Notes: generated from the sequence alone by a model not told the origin. DNA of 64,000 nucleotides from Semisulcospira habei (GCA_036245525.1 BTPG01000006.1:72988026-73052025); one strand, 5' to 3'. Positions 10,779 through 22,612 are shown, counted from the first letter of the stretch. Translations and numbers: made by a program.

Positions 10779-10948
10779 AAGGAGACGTGGCGCCGAACCG
10801 TGGAGCGAGAGCTCAAGAACAGAGGCCTTACTCTGCAAACAGCACCCAAAATAGCAGCTGACAGACAAAAGTGGCGCTCCCTTGCCGTCGCCTCAAGCAC
10901 CAGACGGCGCAGAGAGGACTGAATGAATGAATGAATTGTTGTCTTGCA
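10766..10948 (+). mobile_element. 5'-truncated LINE with target-site duplication
   Basis: Positions 10766-10778 and 10936-10948 are identical (TTGTTGTCTTGCA), a 13-bp target-site duplication. Between them, 10779-10935 holds the 3' end of a non-LTR retrotransposon: the last 46 codons of its ORF2, then a (TGAA)n tail. Very short 5'-truncated insertions with such duplications are classic products of target-primed reverse transcription. Confidence 0.85.
10782..10922 (+). pseudogene. LINE ORF2 C-terminal fragment
   Basis: Open for 46 codons to TGA at 10920-10922. It encodes ETWRRTVERELKNRGL followed by AADRQKWRSLA. This matches the conserved C-terminal tail pattern TWRR..E.E......A.DR.RWR of RTE-type and related LINE polymerases, as known for that family. 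The RT and endonuclease domains are absent because the insertion is 5' truncated. The clade call is tentative. This is a different LINE from the CR1-like copies at 48.7 and 61.6 kb. Confidence 0.7.
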
Positions 10949-11660
10949 TGGCAAATTAATGGCGTGAGGGGGCAGACGCATTCTGTCTGAAAGAAACATC
11001 AGTCATTGCAATTTGCGGGGGCTTAGGAAGGGGTGTAGGGGGGCTCTGGACAGAGGTAGCACCTTTGCTGTTCGGCAGCTGCGTCCTACATAGGACGGAC
11101 GGGCATCACTGGTCCTCATCCATCTCCTTAATCTCTCTGGTGTTGGCTCCAAGCGTCACACCCTGGCAAACCACCTCAGCTGGTGGGCTAAACCACGTGA
11201 GGGGGTGGTGTTCACATTGCACCACTAGGCGGATGAGCTGTTTCTGACAGCCAACGGCTAGAGGACGGAGGAGATCAGGTTGGATCCAACGGCCAAAGGT
11301 GGGTGAGTAAACCCTTCAAATCAGGAGTGGAGCCCCGAAGGCAGACAGTTGCCTGTATTCACGCACTGTTCTGGCAGCTCCTGCAGCCAAACTGGTGCCA
11401 AACGTACTGCTTTGCATTCCTTTGGATACATCAGCGAGGCCGAGAGGGGGATCTTGACGACTGGGCACCCCATGATCTCCATACACTTTGCCCAGGCTTG
11501 CGCCCTGGAGAGGTCACTCCAGTGACTGACCCAGCAAGCGCATATACTCCATTGTCTTCCGAGACAGGATGCCAAACCGAGGAAGATATATGACTCTTGT
11601 TTGTTAGTATTTTCATTTACTTCCCACAGGTGGAGGAGAATACTTGAAAATATAGAAAAC
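10949..11660. other. Unassigned sequence
   Basis: Higher GC than its surroundings, with overlapping open frames on both strands (about 11303-11689) but no domain I recognise. It could be an old retroelement remnant. Confidence 0.35.
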
Positions 11661-11666
11661 ACACAT

Positions 11667-11736
11667 ATGCGAGAGACATATATCTTCAAAGGCCGCAGCG
11701 CACTGCGGTGCTCAAGATGGTATATCTATCTTGCAT
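11667..11736. repeat. PalA hairpin, degenerate
   Basis: GCGAGAGACATATATCTTCA faces AAGATGGTATATCTATCTTGC with tip CCGCAGCGCACTGCGGTG. Confidence 0.65.
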
Positions 11737-11809
11737 GATTTTAGCTTTATCTGCGTCCCTCTGATAGAGGAGAATATTTGGTTAGGATGGCGTTATATCG
11801 GCGGCCAAC

Positions 11810-12300
11810 AATTCTGTGCAAAGATGAAACAAGATGAGGATTTCATCCCAAAGTCTACCGTATTGTTTGGAGCTCAGATGCGTTTATCTTTTAAGAACAT
11901 TCAGAGTTGTTCATATTTTTAGGCTTATAATGCTGATTCATATCCCTCCCCTCTAAGCCAACCTCTGATCAACACACACGTCAGCGCACACAAATAAAGA
12001 ACACACGGCGCTTCCCGCCATTAGTACGCTCTGTGGGCTGGTGAAGCGACAGGAATCCAGCTACTACTCTAACCCATCCTCTGATCCACACACACTGGCA
12101 CACATAAATAAAGACGAGCACACGGCCATACCTGCCATTCGTAAGCTCTGTGGTCTGGCGTAGCATAGCTTTTCTGAAGAAGAATAATAGCACTGACGAG
12201 CAGCGAAATGGCGTCACTTCAAGCTTCACGTCATGGCATCATTAGCCCCAAGACGCCGTGTTCATAGTGACGACTCGATGTTATACTTCATCATCGCAGT
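11810..12300 (-). mobile_element. J repeat, copy 2
   Basis: Reverse-complement match to 4190-4930: AAGATGAGGATTTCATCCCA, then AAAGTCTACCGTATTG, GCTCTGTGGGCTGG and CTTCACGTCATGGCATC. CCGCCATTAGTACGCTCTGT at about 12016 and CTGCCATTCGTAAGCTCTGT at about 12131 show an internal tandem duplication of about 115 bp. Confidence 0.65.
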
Positions 12301-12348
12301 ACTAACATTTGACGTATCAGAGGATCAACTTCGCAATTTTCTTGCTGA

Positions 12349-12700
12349 TTTTCATGCCTAGATCTTACAGGTCACATTTTGACCTAAACCTACCCCAGGG
12401 CCGGGACAAATAGCAGGCTTATGCAAACAATATGTCTATGAAAAATTATGAGGGTATTAATGAGAAGATAGTTTTTTTCGTAAAAGAAAAACTGAAGTTA
12501 TGTTAGCTGTTTTACAAATGACTCCCAAAAAGAGGTGCAGAAAACTGATTTTCACACCTAGGGCATACAGGACACAATTGACCTAATCGTACCCGACAGC
12601 GGAGACAGACTGCAGGCTTATGTAAATACCGTATACGAAAAAGCATGCAATTATTAATGGGAAGATTGATTGTTTTAGTAAAAAAGATTCAATTGCTTTA
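12349..12700 (+). repeat. Diverged tandem duplication of about 200 bp
   Basis: GATTTTCATGCCTAGATCTT at about 12348 and GATTTTCACACCTAGGGCAT at about 12547 head two copies. Both continue with a GACCTAA block, GCAGGCTTATG and TATTAATG..AAGAT. Confidence 0.75.
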
Positions 12701-12779
12701 AGATTAACCCATATAATTCGTAACATTAATCCCAAAAACGTGAAAATATATTTTAAAAAATAAAATAATTATCACTCAA

Positions 12780-13645
<866 letters not shown>

Positions 13646-13716
13646 CAGACACTATTAGACTGTGTCCACAAATCCATTGTCTGAACTGTCAGGTTATGTG
13701 CAAGACCTTCCGTAAT

Positions 13717-13782
13717 AAAGAGACATAGATCCTCATGAGTCCCCGCAGATTGCGGGGGCTCATGAGGATCTATGCCTCTTTC
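13717..13782. repeat. PalA hairpin
   Basis: AAAGAGACATAGATCCTCAT faces ATGAGGATCTATGCCTCTTT; the outermost base pair differs from the family consensus in both arms. Confidence 0.88.
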
Positions 13783-14087
13783 TCAATCAAAATAATTGCC
13801 TGAGCTGCCTTTGTTTGGGGTCACAGAGAAATGACATTTCTTGTCACTGCAGTCCCAGGCGTAGGTCCCTGTAACGACAAGACAACAACGGGTCTAGTGG
13901 GAGGGGGGGGGGGGGAGGGGGTTTCATGCGCCACCCAAACCCCCCTTTACATCGTCAATAATAATTTAACCCATTCGTTACCAGGGATCTCCAATTTCGC
14001 GTCTGCACCGACCGAACACTGACCGACATTCGCGTGAGGAACACAGATGTAAATGAGACATGATTAGACGTAAAAACATAAAAATAA

Positions 14088-14154
14088 CAAGAGACATAAT
14101 TCCTCATGAGCCCCCGTGATCGCGGGGGCTCATAAGGGTTTATGTCTCTTGTAG
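14088..14154. repeat. PalA hairpin
   Basis: ACAAGAGACATAATTCCTCA faces CATAAGGGTTTATGTCTCTTGT. A TTAAGGGGTTA motif at about 14185 marks the probable right end of the element. Confidence 0.83.
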
Positions 14155-14261
14155 ATGGGTGGCTTTCGCCTTGCCCCGGCAGTTAAGGGGTTACGTTTCG
14201 AAGTATAATTATTACGTCTAATGCTTTGAACCTGGACAGTTATTCCTTCCCTTCTCCACCC

Positions 14262-14330
14262 CCCCCCCCCCCCGCCCCAATCACCCCCCCCGTCCCCCCC
14301 CCCCCCCCCGCACCCCCCCCCCCTCCGCCC
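14262..14330. repeat. Poly-C low complexity
   Basis: Several C homopolymers separated by single G or T bases. The Pro- and Gly-rich open frames are artefacts. Confidence 0.9.
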
Positions 14331-14429
14331 CATCTGCCCTTTCGAAACTGGCATAAAGTTGTAAATGCACCAGTGCAAGAAGCACGTAATTTACATCCCC
14401 ACGAGCCCTTAACTATCGTCATCCGTCTG

Positions 14430-14910
14430 CATTAAAGGCATCGAGCATCGTGATCGCCGGATCAGACGTACAGCATATCACAGCCCCTCGCTCTGCTGGG
14501 GGCATCCTGCTAGTCCACACTGGACATTCTCTTATAATTGGTGGCGCAGGAACACGTGGCAGAGGATGGGAGTGGGCTGGGGGCTGGCTGGGTGGGTGGG
14601 GGAGTTGGGGGGGGGGGAGGTATTTCCTTGCCATACCGCCTCTAAAAAATTGGTATGTCCAGAGGGTCGTTTGGCCATACCCATCTTTCCTGCATGACAC
14701 ACCTCCGTTCGGCCCTCCTTATCTGGAACATACCTACCACAGGGCATTCTTCACTTTGCAGTGGAGGGCAGTGTCGTAAGAACTGCTTTATGGCAGCGCC
14801 GGGACAGATTCTTTTCGCATGGTATACCCCCCCCCCCCCGCCCCTCCTCTTCCATCCGCCGTTAAATGGCCTTAGTCGCCTGCTCGGCGTTAAACCCAAC
14901 TAACTAACTC
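14430..14910 (+). mobile_element. Retroelement 3' region ending (AACT)n
   Basis: The last 60 bases (AATGGCCTTAGTCGCCTGCT, CGGCGTTAAACCCAACTAAC) are a dispersed 3' end also found at 27555-27603 (+) and 59025-59083 (-), each with an (AACTA)-like tail. The tail here is followed by the CT-rich TCCCTTCTCTCCCTC. The upstream extent is uncertain and includes G and C runs. Confidence 0.55.
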
Positions 14911-15077
14911 CCTTCTCTCCCTCGGCAATTTCATTTATTTATTTTTTTCAGACCAGTATGCCAAAAGACCTTCCTACACCACTGCAGCTTCATTCCTGAA
15001 AAAGGGTCTTGCTGACCAAACACCGTGAAAGCCAAGCTGTGAAAAGAGTAATATAAACCAGTTATTTATTTCCAAAA
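14911..15077. other. Unassigned sequence
   Basis: No recognised feature. Confidence 0.4.
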
Positions 15078-15081
15078 CGCA

Positions 15082-15166
15082 AAGGCCATCTTGCCGGTCG
15101 GCCTCAGTGGGCCCGCGCACGACAGTGCGCGAGCCTACTGAGGCCGACTTCGGTAAGATGGCCTTT
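15082..15166. repeat. PalD hairpin that seeds a satellite
   Basis: Arms GGCCATCTTGCCGGTCGGCC / GGCCGACTTCGGTAAGATGGCC around the apex CCGCGCACGACAGTGCGCG. The outer arm differs from other PalD copies, yet its two halves match each other. The right arm is the first unit of the tandem array that follows. Confidence 0.85.
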
Positions 15167-15520
15167 TACATCGGATTCTGAGGCCGACTTCGGTAAGATG
15201 GCCTTTTACATCGGATTCTGAGGCCGACTTCGGTAAGATGGCCTTTTACATCGGATTCTGAGGCCGACTTCGGTAAGATGGCCTTTTACATCGGATTCTG
15301 AGGCCGACTTCGGTAAGATGGCCTTTTACATCGGATTCTGAGGCCGACGTCGGTAAGATGGCCTTTTACATCGGATTCTGAGGCCGACGTCGGTAAGATG
15401 GCCTTTTACATCGGATTCTGAGGCCGACGTCGGTAAGATGGCCTTTTACATCGGATTCTGAGGCCGACGTCGGTAAGATGGCCTTTTACATCGGATTCTG
15501 AGGCCGACGTCGGCACCGGG
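15141..15520 (+). repeat. 40-bp satellite, 9 units plus partial
   Basis: Units start at 15141, 15181, 15221 and so on to 15461, with a partial at 15501. Each is AGGCCGACKTCGGTAAGATG followed by GCCTTTTACATCGGATTCTG. Units 1-5 have GACTT and units 6-10 have GACGT; otherwise I see no difference. The unit consists of the right arm of the adjoining PalD hairpin plus its outside flank. Confidence 0.97.
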
Positions 15521-15784
15521 CGGTTGAGGGCAAACATGATGAAATATTCACACACCTGACACCCTCATTGTTCCCATACAAAATGCCATAATGTCCACGG
15601 CTGACTCACGACGAAGTCTACTGCACCATATATAGACTGAACGGTCACTGACGTCCATCTTCCCCAAAAATCAAATAAAGTGAGACCAACAAGAAGCATG
15701 GATCCTCATGCTGTGACTTATCATAATAACGGCCTTGTTGCCGATGAAGGACTGAGATGACGGTGAGTTGTAAAGTATTCTGCT
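15521..15784. other. Mostly unassigned, with PalA half-arm
   Basis: AACAAGAAGCATGGATCCTC at about 15690-15709 is a lone PalA left arm with no partner. The rest is unrecognised. Confidence 0.5.
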
Positions 15785-16012
15785 AGTTTGTGGTGTGTGG
15801 TGTGGTGTGGTTTGGTTTGATTTGGTGTGGTGTGGTGTGGTTTAGTGTGGTGTAGTCACTGTGGTGTGGTTTGGTTTGATTTGGTGTGGTGTGGTTTAGT
15901 GTGGTGTGGTGTGGTGTGATGTGATGTGGTGTAGTCTAGTGTGGTGTTGTGCGTTGCGTTGCACTGCACTGCGGCACTGCATTGCATTGCATTGTATTTC
16001 ATTGCATTATAG
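15785..16012 (+). repeat. (GTGTG)n/(GTTTG)n pentanucleotide repeat
   Basis: Degenerate pentamers TGGTG, TGGTT and TGATT pass into (GCACT)n and (GCATT)n. Confidence 0.85.
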
Positions 16013-16283
16013 TTGTATTGGATTGTATTCTGTCCTGACCACCGACAACCCCGCTAGCAAAGAAAACATACTTGAATTATTCATGATTGAGTAATTTACT
16101 AATGTTTTCATGTAGTCCTAAAAATTCCATGGCAGTGTATCGCAGCGCCCTCTCCTGGGGGATTGATAGCGCCGCCTAGCGGGGATCAAAACGGTAAGGG
16201 GATAGAAGCGGGAACGGGCCTCTGTGGATGTTGTTGCATCAATCGTCGTTATCCCTGGCCCATACGACAAAGGACCCAGGCTC

Positions 16284-16393
16284 AGCTGCATGAGTCAGCT
16301 TAGTCCTGCGCAAGCCACTAAGCAAGGTGCTCCGCTATAGCGGAGCGCCTTGCTTAGTGGCTTGCACAGGAGTAAGCTCAGTCATGAATGCAA
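16284..16393. repeat. 110-bp palindrome
   Basis: AGTCAGCTTAGTCCTGCGCA with CAAGCCACTAAGCAAGG on the left; its complement (CCTTGCTTAGTGGCTTG, CACAGGAGTAAGCTCAGT) on the right, tip CTCCGCTATAGCGGAG. Arms are about 50 bp with few mismatches. No second copy is seen. Confidence 0.85.
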
Positions 16394-16561
16394 CTGCGAA
16401 CTGGTGTGGCCTGGGCGCAGTAAATCACATGTAAGTGCATAAAGCATAGTTCCTTATTAGCGCCCGCAGATGCGGGCTCACATGAAACTCAATGACTCCT
16501 ACCATTTACATGTGCGTCTGTGCTTCACGGGCGTTGAACCTTCATGGACTAAAACAGCTAA

Positions 16562-16612
16562 ACGTTCAGGCGTCTTTTGTCCTCCATGAAGGTGATTTCA
16601 AACACGGGGCTT
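16562..16612 (-). repeat. SINE body fragment
   Basis: GGCGTCTTTTGTCCTCCATG then AAGGTGATTTCAAACACGGG resembles the body of the tRNA-derived SINE at 7745-7925. Confidence 0.5.
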
Positions 16613-16867
16613 TCTTAAAATAGCTTGGCGATGTGGTGTCACTGAACTTTCTAGTTGACCTAGAATACACTTTTCTTACTTCAATCCATCCTGGGCTTTC
16701 ATCCACGGATGCGCATGATCTTCATCTGTAAATATAAAAGACTCTTTGCACAGTAAATTGCGAAACGAGCACACAAGACACAGCCGGGACAAGGAAGTCT
16801 CAACTCACAATAAACACCCCCCCACAAACGGCATACCTCAGGAACAAAGATGCAAATTATACAGTTC

Positions 16868-16933
16868 GCAAGAGGCATAGATCCTCATGAGCCCCCGCAT
16901 TTGCGGGGCTCATGAGGATCTATGCCTCTTGCA
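16868..16933. repeat. PalA hairpin
   Basis: A near-perfect stem, GCAAGAGGCATAGATCCTCA facing its complement, with tip GCCCCCGCATTTGCGGGGC. Confidence 0.9.
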
Positions 16934-17330
16934 GATCGGTTGCATTTGTTGTAATAACTTGGGAACCTTGAAGTTTGGAATTCCTATACACTTATAGCCA
17001 GTCCATCCTTTCTACGAGATGTATTTAATAGTATTATTGCATATTGGGATTCGGTTCTATTGTTGGCGTGTTTACATATGAGTTACTCGTGTGCCTATTC
17101 AGACACCAAACCAATCAGCCACTAACCGTGATCTAAAACGGCCGACCTGTCTGCTGCAGTTGACGCCGGAAGTCAAGGAATTTAAACCAGGCTTCAATCT
17201 CATTGGCCAGCAAGCAAAGAATCACCTCGTCTGACCTCGCCGCCTTTGAACTTAGGAAGACGATTGGATGAAAGGAAAAGATCCATGCCGTTGTTCTTCC
17301 TGAAATCTGACGTTGTCAGGGTTAAACCCT
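16934..17330. other. Unassigned sequence
   Basis: No recognised gene or repeat. Confidence 0.4.
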
Positions 17331-17525
17331 CCCCATTTACTGCAGAGAATAAACGGAACACGATCCAATTGCAAGAGACATAGATCCTCATGAGCCGCCG
17401 CAACTGCGGCGGCTCATGAGGATCTACGTCTCTTGCTGACACTACTGAGTATACGGATAGGGCACTTTGGCGTTGAATTAATAGAGGGGGGTTGAAAAAT
17501 AAATGGCCACCAACGGCAGTGAAGG
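17331..17525 (-). mobile_element. PalA element with symmetric GCC change
   Basis: The hairpin at 17371-17437 has GAGCCGCCGC on the left and GCGGCGGCTC on the right, where other copies have GAGCCCCCGC/GCGGGGGCTC. One base differs in both arms together. The left flank TTACTGCAGAGAATAAACG fits the family's TIR side. Confidence 0.88.
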
Positions 17526-17754
17526 GACCAACCCATCCCGAATGTGTAAAGAAAATATTCTCGTATATGCCAATTGCGTAGCGTAAAATTAACCTAAAAT
17601 TAGGGCCTATGTATGATCTAAGTACACTCACGCCTCTTGCTTGCAAGTGGACAGACAGTCAATTTGCCGACATGACTGAAAACGATAAGGACATGCGCTC
17701 CATTTCCGTGTGCATGTCTAGACTGAAAAACCCCGAAACCCCGAAATTTGATCA
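17526..17754. other. Unassigned sequence
   Basis: No recognised feature. Confidence 0.4.
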
Positions 17755-17832
17755 ATCGTGTTGCACTTGTCTTTTCTAAGAGTGATTATTTTTTTGTTGG
17801 AAGTCGTTTTGCATTTGCCACAATTGGCAGTC
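17755..17832. repeat. PalK fragment (right arm)
   Basis: CTTGTCTTTTCTAAGAGTG, TTTGCATTTGCCACAATTGG and CAGTCAACTTTTT follow the order of the PalK right arm and flank at 25740-25825. Confidence 0.5.
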
Positions 17833-17969
17833 AACTTTTTAAAAACTGGATTCAGGACAACGTTGGCTAGACGAACTTGAGCTTATTGATCCTGTATGTT
17901 ATGAAGTCAAAAAGGGGATTTGGTCAGAACTGTGTTTGGAAAAGTAAAATTTAATTCTCATGAAAAAAA

Positions 17970-18035
17970 CCCTCACAAAACAAAACAAAAAAAAAAATAA
18001 ACAAACAAACAAACAACAACAACAACAACAAAAAC
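17970..18035. repeat. A-rich / (CAA)n low complexity
   Basis: CAAAACAAAA, CAAA and CAA units. Confidence 0.85.
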
Positions 18036-18083
18036 CGCGCAAAGCGTCCGTTATAAAACATTCAAAAGCCTCATTAGAAACAT

Positions 18084-18283
18084 TTAACCCATTCAGCCCT
18101 GACGCACTAAAGTAGGAGATGGGTCGACCATGATAATTCAAGGGTAGTGCCAGATTAGCTTGGCGCCTTTCGGCGCCAAGCTAATCTGGCACTGCCCTTG
18201 AATTATCATGGTCGACCCATCTCCTGCAACTCCAAAAATCCTCCAAAATCTGGAAAATAGGGCCGTCGGGCTGAATGAGTTAA
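18084..18283. mobile_element. PalB element, complete, TTAA-bounded
   Basis: A 200-bp element with TTAA at both ends and termini TTAACCCATTCAGCCC / GGGCTGAATGAGTTAA. Its central palindrome (about 18118-18224) has arms of about 50 bp from GAGATGGGTCGACCATGATA to TTGGCGCC, with one mismatch by eye. Both arms have AGATTAGC where another group of copies has AGAATAGC. Confidence 0.92.
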
Positions 18284-18482
18284 AAACCTGAAATCCAAAC
18301 CCAAGTCTGTGTACACATACCGAAGAAATAACTTCCATTATCGATAAAGATCCGGCCGTGAGGAATGTGGAAGTAAATAAAACAGACAAGAGGTAAACAA
18401 CAAATCCTTTTGAAGATACTATTTGTTGATCTTGAGAGCTTCCGCAACCTGCACAAGTGACATCATTTCGATCTTTTCTACA

Positions 18483-18625
18483 AGGGACATAATCTTATAA
18501 TCATTATATATTTTATTTCTTCAACAAACACCATCCACTTGCAAGAGGCGCTAAAGCGCCTCTTGCGGGTGGATAATGATTGTTGAAAAAACACAATCTA
18601 AAATGTATCGAGATTATGTCCCTTG
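18483..18625. repeat. PalN hairpin
   Basis: Arms: AAGGGACATAATCT (left outer), TTCTTCAACAAACACCATCC and GCAAGAGGCGCT; complements GCGCCTCTTGCGGGTGGA, TTGTTGAA and AGATTATGTCCCTT on the right. The centre is GGCGCTAAAGCGCC at about 18549-18562. Confidence 0.8.
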
Positions 18626-18905
18626 TGGGTGGATGGTACTTATTGAAGAAACAACAATCTGGAATGTATCCAGACTGTCCCTGGTACAGCGCCTATTGAG
18701 GGTGGATGGTACGTGCTTGTTGAAGAAACAAAATCTAGAATGTATCGAGTTTATGCCCCCTGCATAGCGCCTATTACAGGTGACGGGCACTCGTTTGCGA
18801 CGCAAAATATAGAGGGCACACAGCATCAAGATTCTGCGCCCTGCATAGAGCCTCTTGCGGGTGGATGGCGCTTGTTGAAGAAGTAAAATAGGAAGTATCG
18901 AGCTT
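18553..18905 (+). repeat. Tandem array of the PalN right arm
   Basis: The right-arm sequence GGGTGGATGGTNC, then TTGTTGAAGAAACAA, ATGTATCGAG and CCTGCATAGCGCCT, recurs about five times with starts near 18567, 18626, 18699, 18779 and 18859. Only this arm is repeated, not the left one. Confidence 0.8.
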
Positions 18906-19082
18906 TTGGTGAGCGATAGATCCTCTGTCATCAAACATTCTTCACTTTGTCTGGGAAGTCCTCCCATTTGCTGGAGCAATTTCCTATTATCTAAAACCCA
19001 TAGACGCGATTTGCACAGTGTGACCGTCGGCACAGAAACTAAACTGGTTATCCCCCCACTGTCAACAGAGACGATGTACCCT

Positions 19083-19197
19083 GGTAAGCAACCGATCCTC
19101 AGACCGGCCCGACGTCGGCAGCAGTCGGTCAGCGCACGTCCGTGCGCGGGCCGACTGCTGCCGGCGTCGGCCCGTTGATCTGAAGCTCGCCGGGTAA
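19083..19197. repeat. PalD hairpin
   Basis: Arms CCGACGTCGGCAGCAGTCGG / CCGACTGCTGCCGGCGTCGG. AGCAGTCGG replaces the GCAGTGGG of other copies in both arms. The apex is GCGCACGTCCGTGCGC. Confidence 0.85.
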
Positions 19198-19878
<681 letters not shown>

Positions 19879-20094
19879 CTCTTGGCTGTTGTGTCTAAAC
19901 GGACCGGTTGTGAAAGGAAATGGACAAATCTTTTCGTGGTTTTAAAGTTTGTTTGTAGTATGAAAATGTTTTCGAGGAAGGCATGAGTGATGTCATCCGT
20001 ATATGCCCGGCAACAACATACACATCAAAGAAACTCATTTCCGATTTCGGGCTCTTCTGCCCTGTAAAAGGCAACAGGCAGCCGTTTGCTCCGC

Positions 20095-20153
20095 ATCCCT
20101 AATAGCAAAAGGTCATCAGTTCGAGGACGGCCGTATTTGGCCCGCGCACTAAA
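20095..20153. repeat. PalD half-copy (left arm only)
   Basis: AGCAAAAGGTCATCAGTTCG then GACGGCCGTATTTGGCCCGC and GCACT, after which the arm stops with no partner. Confidence 0.7.
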
Positions 20154-20307
20154 TAAAAAAAAGTGCAATGATATTGCATGCAAAATAGTGCGTTTATAGA
20201 TTTGCTGAAGGGAATGCCTGTTACACAATTCTGAAGGAAAGTAACCTTATTTCTGTTTGAGCTCAAGGAATAGAAGGATATACGTAGCCTTAACACCAAA
20301 CGTCTGA

Positions 20308-20462
20308 AAAAAGAAAGAAAGAGAGAAAGAAAGAAAAGAAAGGATAGTAAAACAAAGCAAGCAATCAGCCAACCAAGCAACAAAGCAAACAAGCAACCCA
20401 CCAAGCAAACAATCAACCAACCAAGCAAGCAAGCAAGCAACCAACCAACCAGCCAGCCAACA
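20308..20462. repeat. (GAAA)n and (CAAGC)n/(CAAC)n low complexity
   Basis: GAAAG units pass into AAGCAAACAAGCAACC-type units. Confidence 0.85.
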
Positions 20463-20695
20463 AGTACTGTGTTTACATTGTCCCGTACTCAATAGAAATG
20501 GGGGGAATCGGGTTGGGTTAGGGTAGAAGATGGTTTTGAGAAGTAGAGACGGAAACCGATATATCTAGTTTAGTCCAACGATCAATTTCAATGGTACTGC
20601 AATTACATAATTATTCACGCAGGCACCAGCAGCTCAAGATACAGCGACTACTGCCGATTTCTCTTCTCTGAATAATCTGATTTACAAGAAACAAT

Positions 20696-20762
20696 TACAC
20701 TGGTTGTCTCCCTCGATTCGCTGCCGCACGCGGCAGCAAATATACGGAGACAAGTAGCGTGA
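20696..20762. repeat. PalE hairpin, right arm decayed
   Basis: CACTGGTTGTCTCCCTCGAT with tip GCTGCCGCACGCGGCAGC; the right arm is GGAGACAAGTAGCGTG. Confidence 0.75.
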
Positions 20763-20987
20763 TTAGAAGATGACACTCGTGTACAATACTCCAGCCTGCT
20801 AGAGATATTGTGCAGCGTGAATACGAAAGACAGAAAGTTCATTTTTGTGAAAAGCAAGATTTTTTTTTCTGTATCACAATGAAAAGCTCTCTTTTGCCAA
20901 AACTTACTGTCTTTTGCCTTCACAGGGAGCAGCATAGCTCCTCGTGCGCTGCTGCCTCTGATTTCTGAAGCCGATGTCAGTAAAGAC

Positions 20988-21067
20988 TTAACTCATTCGA
21001 CACGTGCCGCCTCCGGATACGCGGCTTATGCCGCGTATCCGGAGGCGGCACGTCTCGAATGAGTTAA
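20988..21067. mobile_element. PalC element, complete, TTAA-bounded
   Basis: An 80-bp fold-back bounded by TTAA, nearly perfect: arm GTGCCGCCTCCGGATACGCG, loop around TTAT, termini TTAACTCATTCGA/TCGAATGAGTTAA. Confidence 0.92.
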
Positions 21068-21144
21068 GAGTTGTGGGAGAATGGTCGGCCATAACAGTTC
21101 AAGGAATCGGACGTTATATTTCAAGAGAGTATTATGACGAATAT

Positions 21145-21182
21145 ATTTTTTATTTTACAACGGTAAAGATAGTTGTTTATAG
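21145..21182 (-). mobile_element. LINE 3' end scrap
   Basis: TTTTATTTTACAACGGTAAA then GATA matches the 3' end of the minus-strand LINE at 61645-61675. AGAGAG lies on its 3' side at about 21123. Very short, so tentative. Confidence 0.4.
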
Positions 21183-21272
21183 GACCAGGTTTTAAGCTTA
21201 CCGTTGCTGCCACTAATCTAGAAATTACTCATAATACATTTTTACACACACAGGACAATGGTCTAATGCAAG

Positions 21273-21518
<246 letters not shown>

Positions 21519-21643
21519 CACGTCGTTCATGAGGTTCAGTGCTGCGTGTTGAAAAAGTGCGTAAATTGACTTGGACCCTTCCAAATCCCTCACGATAATC
21601 CCCCTTTCCTTTGAGCTTTCGGAACACAGGTATAAATCGGACC

Positions 21644-21710
21644 AGCAAGAGGCATAGATCCTCATGGCCCCCGCAATTTGCGGGGGCTCATGAGGATGAA
21701 AGCCTCTGGC
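21644..21710. repeat. PalA hairpin
   Basis: GCAAGAGGCATAGATCCTCA on the left; the right outer arm is partly decayed (GGATGAAAGCCTCTGGC). Confidence 0.82.
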
Positions 21711-21802
21711 AGTTGGTCTGTAAACTCTTTTTGTGAAAATGGACAGCAGATGAACATTAATGGGTTAAAAATATCTTAAAAACGGTGATCTAAACGTGTA
21801 TT

Positions 21803-21880
21803 GCAAGTGGCATAGATCCCCATAAGCCCCCCCCCCACCCCCCGCAATTTGCGGGGACTCATTATGATCTGTTCCTCTTG
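21803..21880. repeat. PalA hairpin with C-run expansion
   Basis: The left arm near the tip has grown a C-rich insert (about 21828-21843); the outer stem GCAAGTGGCATAGATC / GATCTGTTCCTCTTGC persists. Confidence 0.75.
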
Positions 21881-22239
21881 CAGATGGTTTGCACTCTGTT
21901 TCAGGAGACGGGATGGCAGATGGGTAAAAATGGGGTGGAAAAAATCTTGAAAATTGCGATGGCTGTGATCAGCAATCAAGCTTTGAAAGGCTTCCACCCC
22001 TCGAGCTTTATGCCGTGTTTAACGAGGCTGACACTCAGCAGAGAGGATAACTGGAGCGTTTCATCTCATGATGTAATTAAAATCGATCTGCAAAGCTCCG
22101 TCACCCCCCTCTCCCCCCATTACCCCCCCCCCCCCCCCACAGCCAAACTGCCCCACTGCCTTAATAAAAAGTTTTCGCTGCCAGTGGACGTAGATAGTTA
22201 TTTAAGCTTAACGCCAAGCAGATGGCCATCGCACGGCGG

Positions 22240-22405
22240 CCAGTGAACGCAGATTGTGTTTTGAGATCATTGTAAATTCAGTGTAACAGCGGATCCCTAC
22301 CAGAGGAAGGAACATGACTAGAAAGTGGTTTAGCAAGAGACTCGTGAAGATCTATGTCTCTTGCAGTTGGGTGGTGTTTAATATTTCTCGAGAATGAAGT
22401 GGTTA
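22240..22405 (+). mobile_element. PalA element lacking the hairpin tip
   Basis: The left flank AACGCAGATTGTGTTTTGAG and GGAACATGACTAGAAAGTGG, then GCAAGAGACTCGTGAAGATC and the right flank CAGTTGGGTGGTGTT to GTGGTTAA are in family order. Most of the left arm and the tip are deleted. Confidence 0.75.
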
Positions 22406-22610
22406 ACAGCATACGCCTCAGTTGTTCCATACAGCACCGCTCTGATCTTTACTAGGCTAAAAAATTAGCTTGCTTTAGCAAATGAAAGTCGGTCGGAGAT
22501 TACGGCAAATGTTATCGCTTTCGTAAATGTTTCTATTCTTACGCTACAACGGAAAGGATGGCTGGATGGCTTGATGGATAGATGGATGGATGGGTAACGG
22601 AGATGTTAAC

Positions 22611-22612
<2 letters not shown>

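Noticed and set aside
11303..11689. Opposing open frames of about 100 codons
   Set aside because: No recognisable motif and mutually overlapping; probably decayed repeat DNA, but nothing can be named.
14226..14899. Pro-rich and Gly-rich frames
   Set aside because: Driven by C and G homopolymers within or near a retroelement 3' end.
15141..15520. Regular repeats with constant spacing, considered as a CRISPR array
   Set aside because: Units are contiguous 40-mers with no unique spacers, in a eukaryotic repeat setting; it is a satellite derived from PalD.
20505..20525. GGGTTGGGTTAGGGTAG, telomere-like
   Set aside because: Only two or three imperfect units, no array.
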